DNA of 64,000 nucleotides from Bacteroidales bacterium (GTDB taxonomy: Bacteria > Bacteroidota > Bacteroidia > Bacteroidales > UBA4417): NCBI GenBank assembly GCA_016707785.1, contig JADJGZ010000018.1, positions 87,692 to 151,691 on the forward strand, given 5' to 3'. The notes under the pieces are model-generated. The model searched no databases. It was not told where the DNA came from and was given only the letters and a program-made list of their open reading frames with translations. Both the position numbers and the translations under genes were made by a program. How positions within the stretch are numbered: position 1 is the first letter of the stretch; every line of letters starts with the position of its first letter. Shown piece after piece: positions 62,173 to 64,000 of the stretch.

Positions 62173-63972
62173 TCAATGCCTGACTACAATTTTCTTTGTA
62201 CTCCTGTTACCATCTGAGTAGATATGCAAAAGATAAAGTCCTTCTGCATAATTCGAACTATTGATTGAATAAACCTGGCCTGAACGGGCGATAACAGATT
62301 CATCTGAATATATGATCCGTCCTGTCAAATCAACGATTGACACATTGACGTTTTGCTTGCTGTTTTCTCCAAATTGAATGTTAATCCAATCATTTGAAGG
62401 GACAGGATAAACATTGAAATTATTCATTTCTTTTTCAGCCACTGAAACAAAGCCTACAGAAGCGACATTGGAATATACTTCAGAAAACTCAGTGCTACGA
62501 AAACCAATATTGCAACCTGAAGAACGGTTTATAGAAACGATATATGCCACATCTTTTGAAGGTACATTGAAATCGGTATAAGAATTGAAACTTGATGATA
62601 CAGTGGCGATCTGTTCATAGTTTCCTAGCCCAATTTTGCGCAGAATGTTGTAAGATGAATAGTTGAACCCTATATAAGGAGTCCAGATCAGATTGAAACT
62701 GCTTCCTACTCCCTGGCTTATTGTCAGATGAATTGTCTGGTGGTAATCGCCTGGAGGAAAAACCCTGTTATCACTATCACTGAATCCTATTTTATATCGG
62801 TAAGGTCTTATGGCAGGGTTAGACCCAAAGTCAGCAACCATAGGCACTTCTTCATAACTTACGGTGTCAATTATCTCATAAACATTATTTTCATCTGTTT
62901 CTTTATAAATCAGAAAATCTGCAATAAGTTCTGAAACAGGCTTTTCCCATATGATCACGTTATGGTTGGTGTTACTGTCGACTGAAACCATACAAACAGG
63001 TGTTTCGGGGTATGGAAGTATTGTGAATGCTTCACTGATATCAGAGGAGGAATTAGAATATGAATCCGTGATCCTGATGAGGCATTCTTCTGAGTTTACA
63101 TTCGGAGTGATCCATTCATAACTTCCGGAATTCCCCTGGCTTGAGCCATTAGCTATAACCTCCCAGGTTTCACCATTATCCTTCGAAAATTCGAGAGCAT
63201 TATACGGAGAATAAGGGTTCTCTACATTCCAGGAAATTGTTAAAGGACTGTAAATATTGACGATTTCACCTCCCGATGGGGAAGTCAATGTATAAACAGG
63301 CAAAGTGCTGATGGTAAAAACCTCACTCAGGCCATACTGAGAGGGATTTTGTGCGTTATATATTTTGAGAATACATGCATCTGAAGGAGTATCAGATAAA
63401 ACTATATAAGTAAACGCTGCCATTGCATTCAAATTTTGAGCAACCGGGGTATACGTCTGACCATTATCAATTGAAATTTCTGCATTCAGAAGGGTGATTC
63501 CCGGAACATTAATGTACCAGTATACTTGAGAAAGGGTATTTACAAAAACTGCAGAACTGCCAGAAGGTTCCCATACCGTGATTGGCGGAATATACACAGT
63601 AAAGGGCGCATCACTTATATCACTTACTGCTGGATTGTTCACCTCTCTGACTCTCAGAATAGCATTGGATGTTGAAGTATTTGGGACACTTATCGAAGCG
63701 TTACCTCCATTAGGCCCTGAAGGAACTTCACCAAAATACCACCAGTTGGTTCCCCCATCATACGAAAAATCAATGGTTACCATACTAGCAATATTCTGGC
63801 CTGTCCAGGTAGCAACCTCAACTTCTCCATAGGTCCATATCTCTCCGCCATTCGGTGTTTGAATGGTCAATGACTGAGCCAATGCCGGCGCAGATGCAAT
63901 AGATGAAATAATGAACATAACCAAAATCATTGATCTCAAATATTGTGCAATTCCAGAGTATTGTGTTTTCAT
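62173..63972 (-). CDS. Secreted multi-domain protein with T9SS-type C-terminal domain
   Basis: A 599-residue exported protein. Signal peptide (about 1-33, ends ALAQ). Residues about 34-320 contain three or more related beta-sandwich repeats that begin with forms of SPSGGEIVNIYSPLTISW and PNGGEIWTYGEVEVATW and end in GNYEWITP-like YEWITPNVNSEECLIRITD; these match Ser-Thr-rich/GPI-anchored-type repeats common in Bacteroidota exoproteins. Fibronectin-like stretches (about 335-500) follow. The C-terminal 80 residues (FNVYPVPSNDWINIQFGE, VDLTGRIIYSD, GLYLLHIYSDGNRSTKKIVV) form a type A sorting domain. The ATG start lies 29 bp from the window end, so its promoter is not included. Confidence 0.85.
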   Translation of the reverse strand: MKTQYSGIAQYLRSMILVMFIISSIASAPALAQSLTIQTPNGGEIWTYGEVEVATWTGQNIASMVTIDFSYDGGTNWWYFGEVPSGPNGGNASISVPNTSTSNAILRVREVNNPAVSDISDAPFTVYIPPITVWEPSGSSAVFVNTLSQVYWYINVPGITLLNAEISIDNGQTYTPVAQNLNAMAAFTYIVLSDTPSDACILKIYNAQNPSQYGLSEVFTISTLPVYTLTSPSGGEIVNIYSPLTISWNVENPYSPYNALEFSKDNGETWEVIANGSSQGNSGSYEWITPNVNSEECLIRITDSYSNSSSDISEAFTILPYPETPVCMVSVDSNTNHNVIIWEKPVSELIADFLIYKETDENNVYEIIDTVSYEEVPMVADFGSNPAIRPYRYKIGFSDSDNRVFPPGDYHQTIHLTISQGVGSSFNLIWTPYIGFNYSSYNILRKIGLGNYEQIATVSSSFNSYTDFNVPSKDVAYIVSINRSSGCNIGFRSTEFSEVYSNVASVGFVSVAEKEMNNFNVYPVPSNDWINIQFGENSKQNVNVSIVDLTGRIIYSDESVIARSGQVYSINSSNYAEGLYLLHIYSDGNRSTKKIVVRH

Positions 63973-64000
63973 TGTTTTACGTTTTTAGGTATTTGTTAAA

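Overview
The window is chromosomal DNA from a member of the Bacteroidota, probably a free-living, respiring lineage. The evidence is two proteins with clear type IX secretion (T9SS) C-terminal sorting domains and one more that ends in the same way, a PorE-like OmpA protein, Bacteroidota-type promoter motifs (TAnnTTTG), few Shine-Dalgarno sequences, AT-rich intergenic DNA, and an alternative complex III (act) operon joined to a caa3 oxidase. I see no tRNA, rRNA, CRISPR array, prophage or intact insertion sequence.

Layout. 1-1704 is a truncated TrkH/KtrB potassium channel subunit (minus strand). 2070-11980 carries tatA, a PorE-like protein, purM, two exported TldD/TldE-like proteins, prfA (interrupted by a one-base frameshift) and pyrF. 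12007-18604 holds a serine hydrolase, ilvE, an OmpA-type lipoprotein, a PAS histidine kinase and a DUF116 protein. 19081-22706 is a minus-strand unit of a histidine kinase with c-type heme motifs in its sensor region, an NtrC-type regulator and an archaemetzincin. 23011-27611 is a four-gene minus-strand operon: a PstS-like binding domain fused to a GcvH-like domain, a HybA-like ferredoxin, a HybB/NrfD-like quinone protein and a second membrane-anchored GcvH-like protein. No catalytic subunit of a known enzyme is nearby, and I regard this as the least explained system in the window. 28087-38700 holds a hybrid histidine kinase, an unknown membrane protein, a T9SS cargo protein, htpG, lemA and two TPM-domain proteins.

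39177-52707 is a continuous respiratory operon: actABCDEF, a SCO-type copper chaperone, caa3 oxidase subunits in the order I-III-IV-II, and heme O synthase. It accounts for electron flow from quinol through alternative complex III to oxygen. Acetyl-CoA synthetase follows, then a heavy-metal-binding lipoprotein. 55168-55547 is a MITE-like element: an irregular tandem array bounded by a perfect 15-bp inverted repeat. 55615-63972 carries an HtrA-like protease, a 1225-residue T9SS exoprotein, rsmE, a DUF4159 protein and a third secreted protein.

Regulation that can be read from sequence: several intrinsic terminators, two Bacteroidota-type promoters, candidate sigma-54 promoters around the HybAB/GcvH operon (in keeping with the adjacent NtrC-type regulator), and an unexplained array of three AACGGT motifs at 20-21 bp spacing in a convergent gap. 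All functional calls rest on motif and family recognition by reading; no database search was done.
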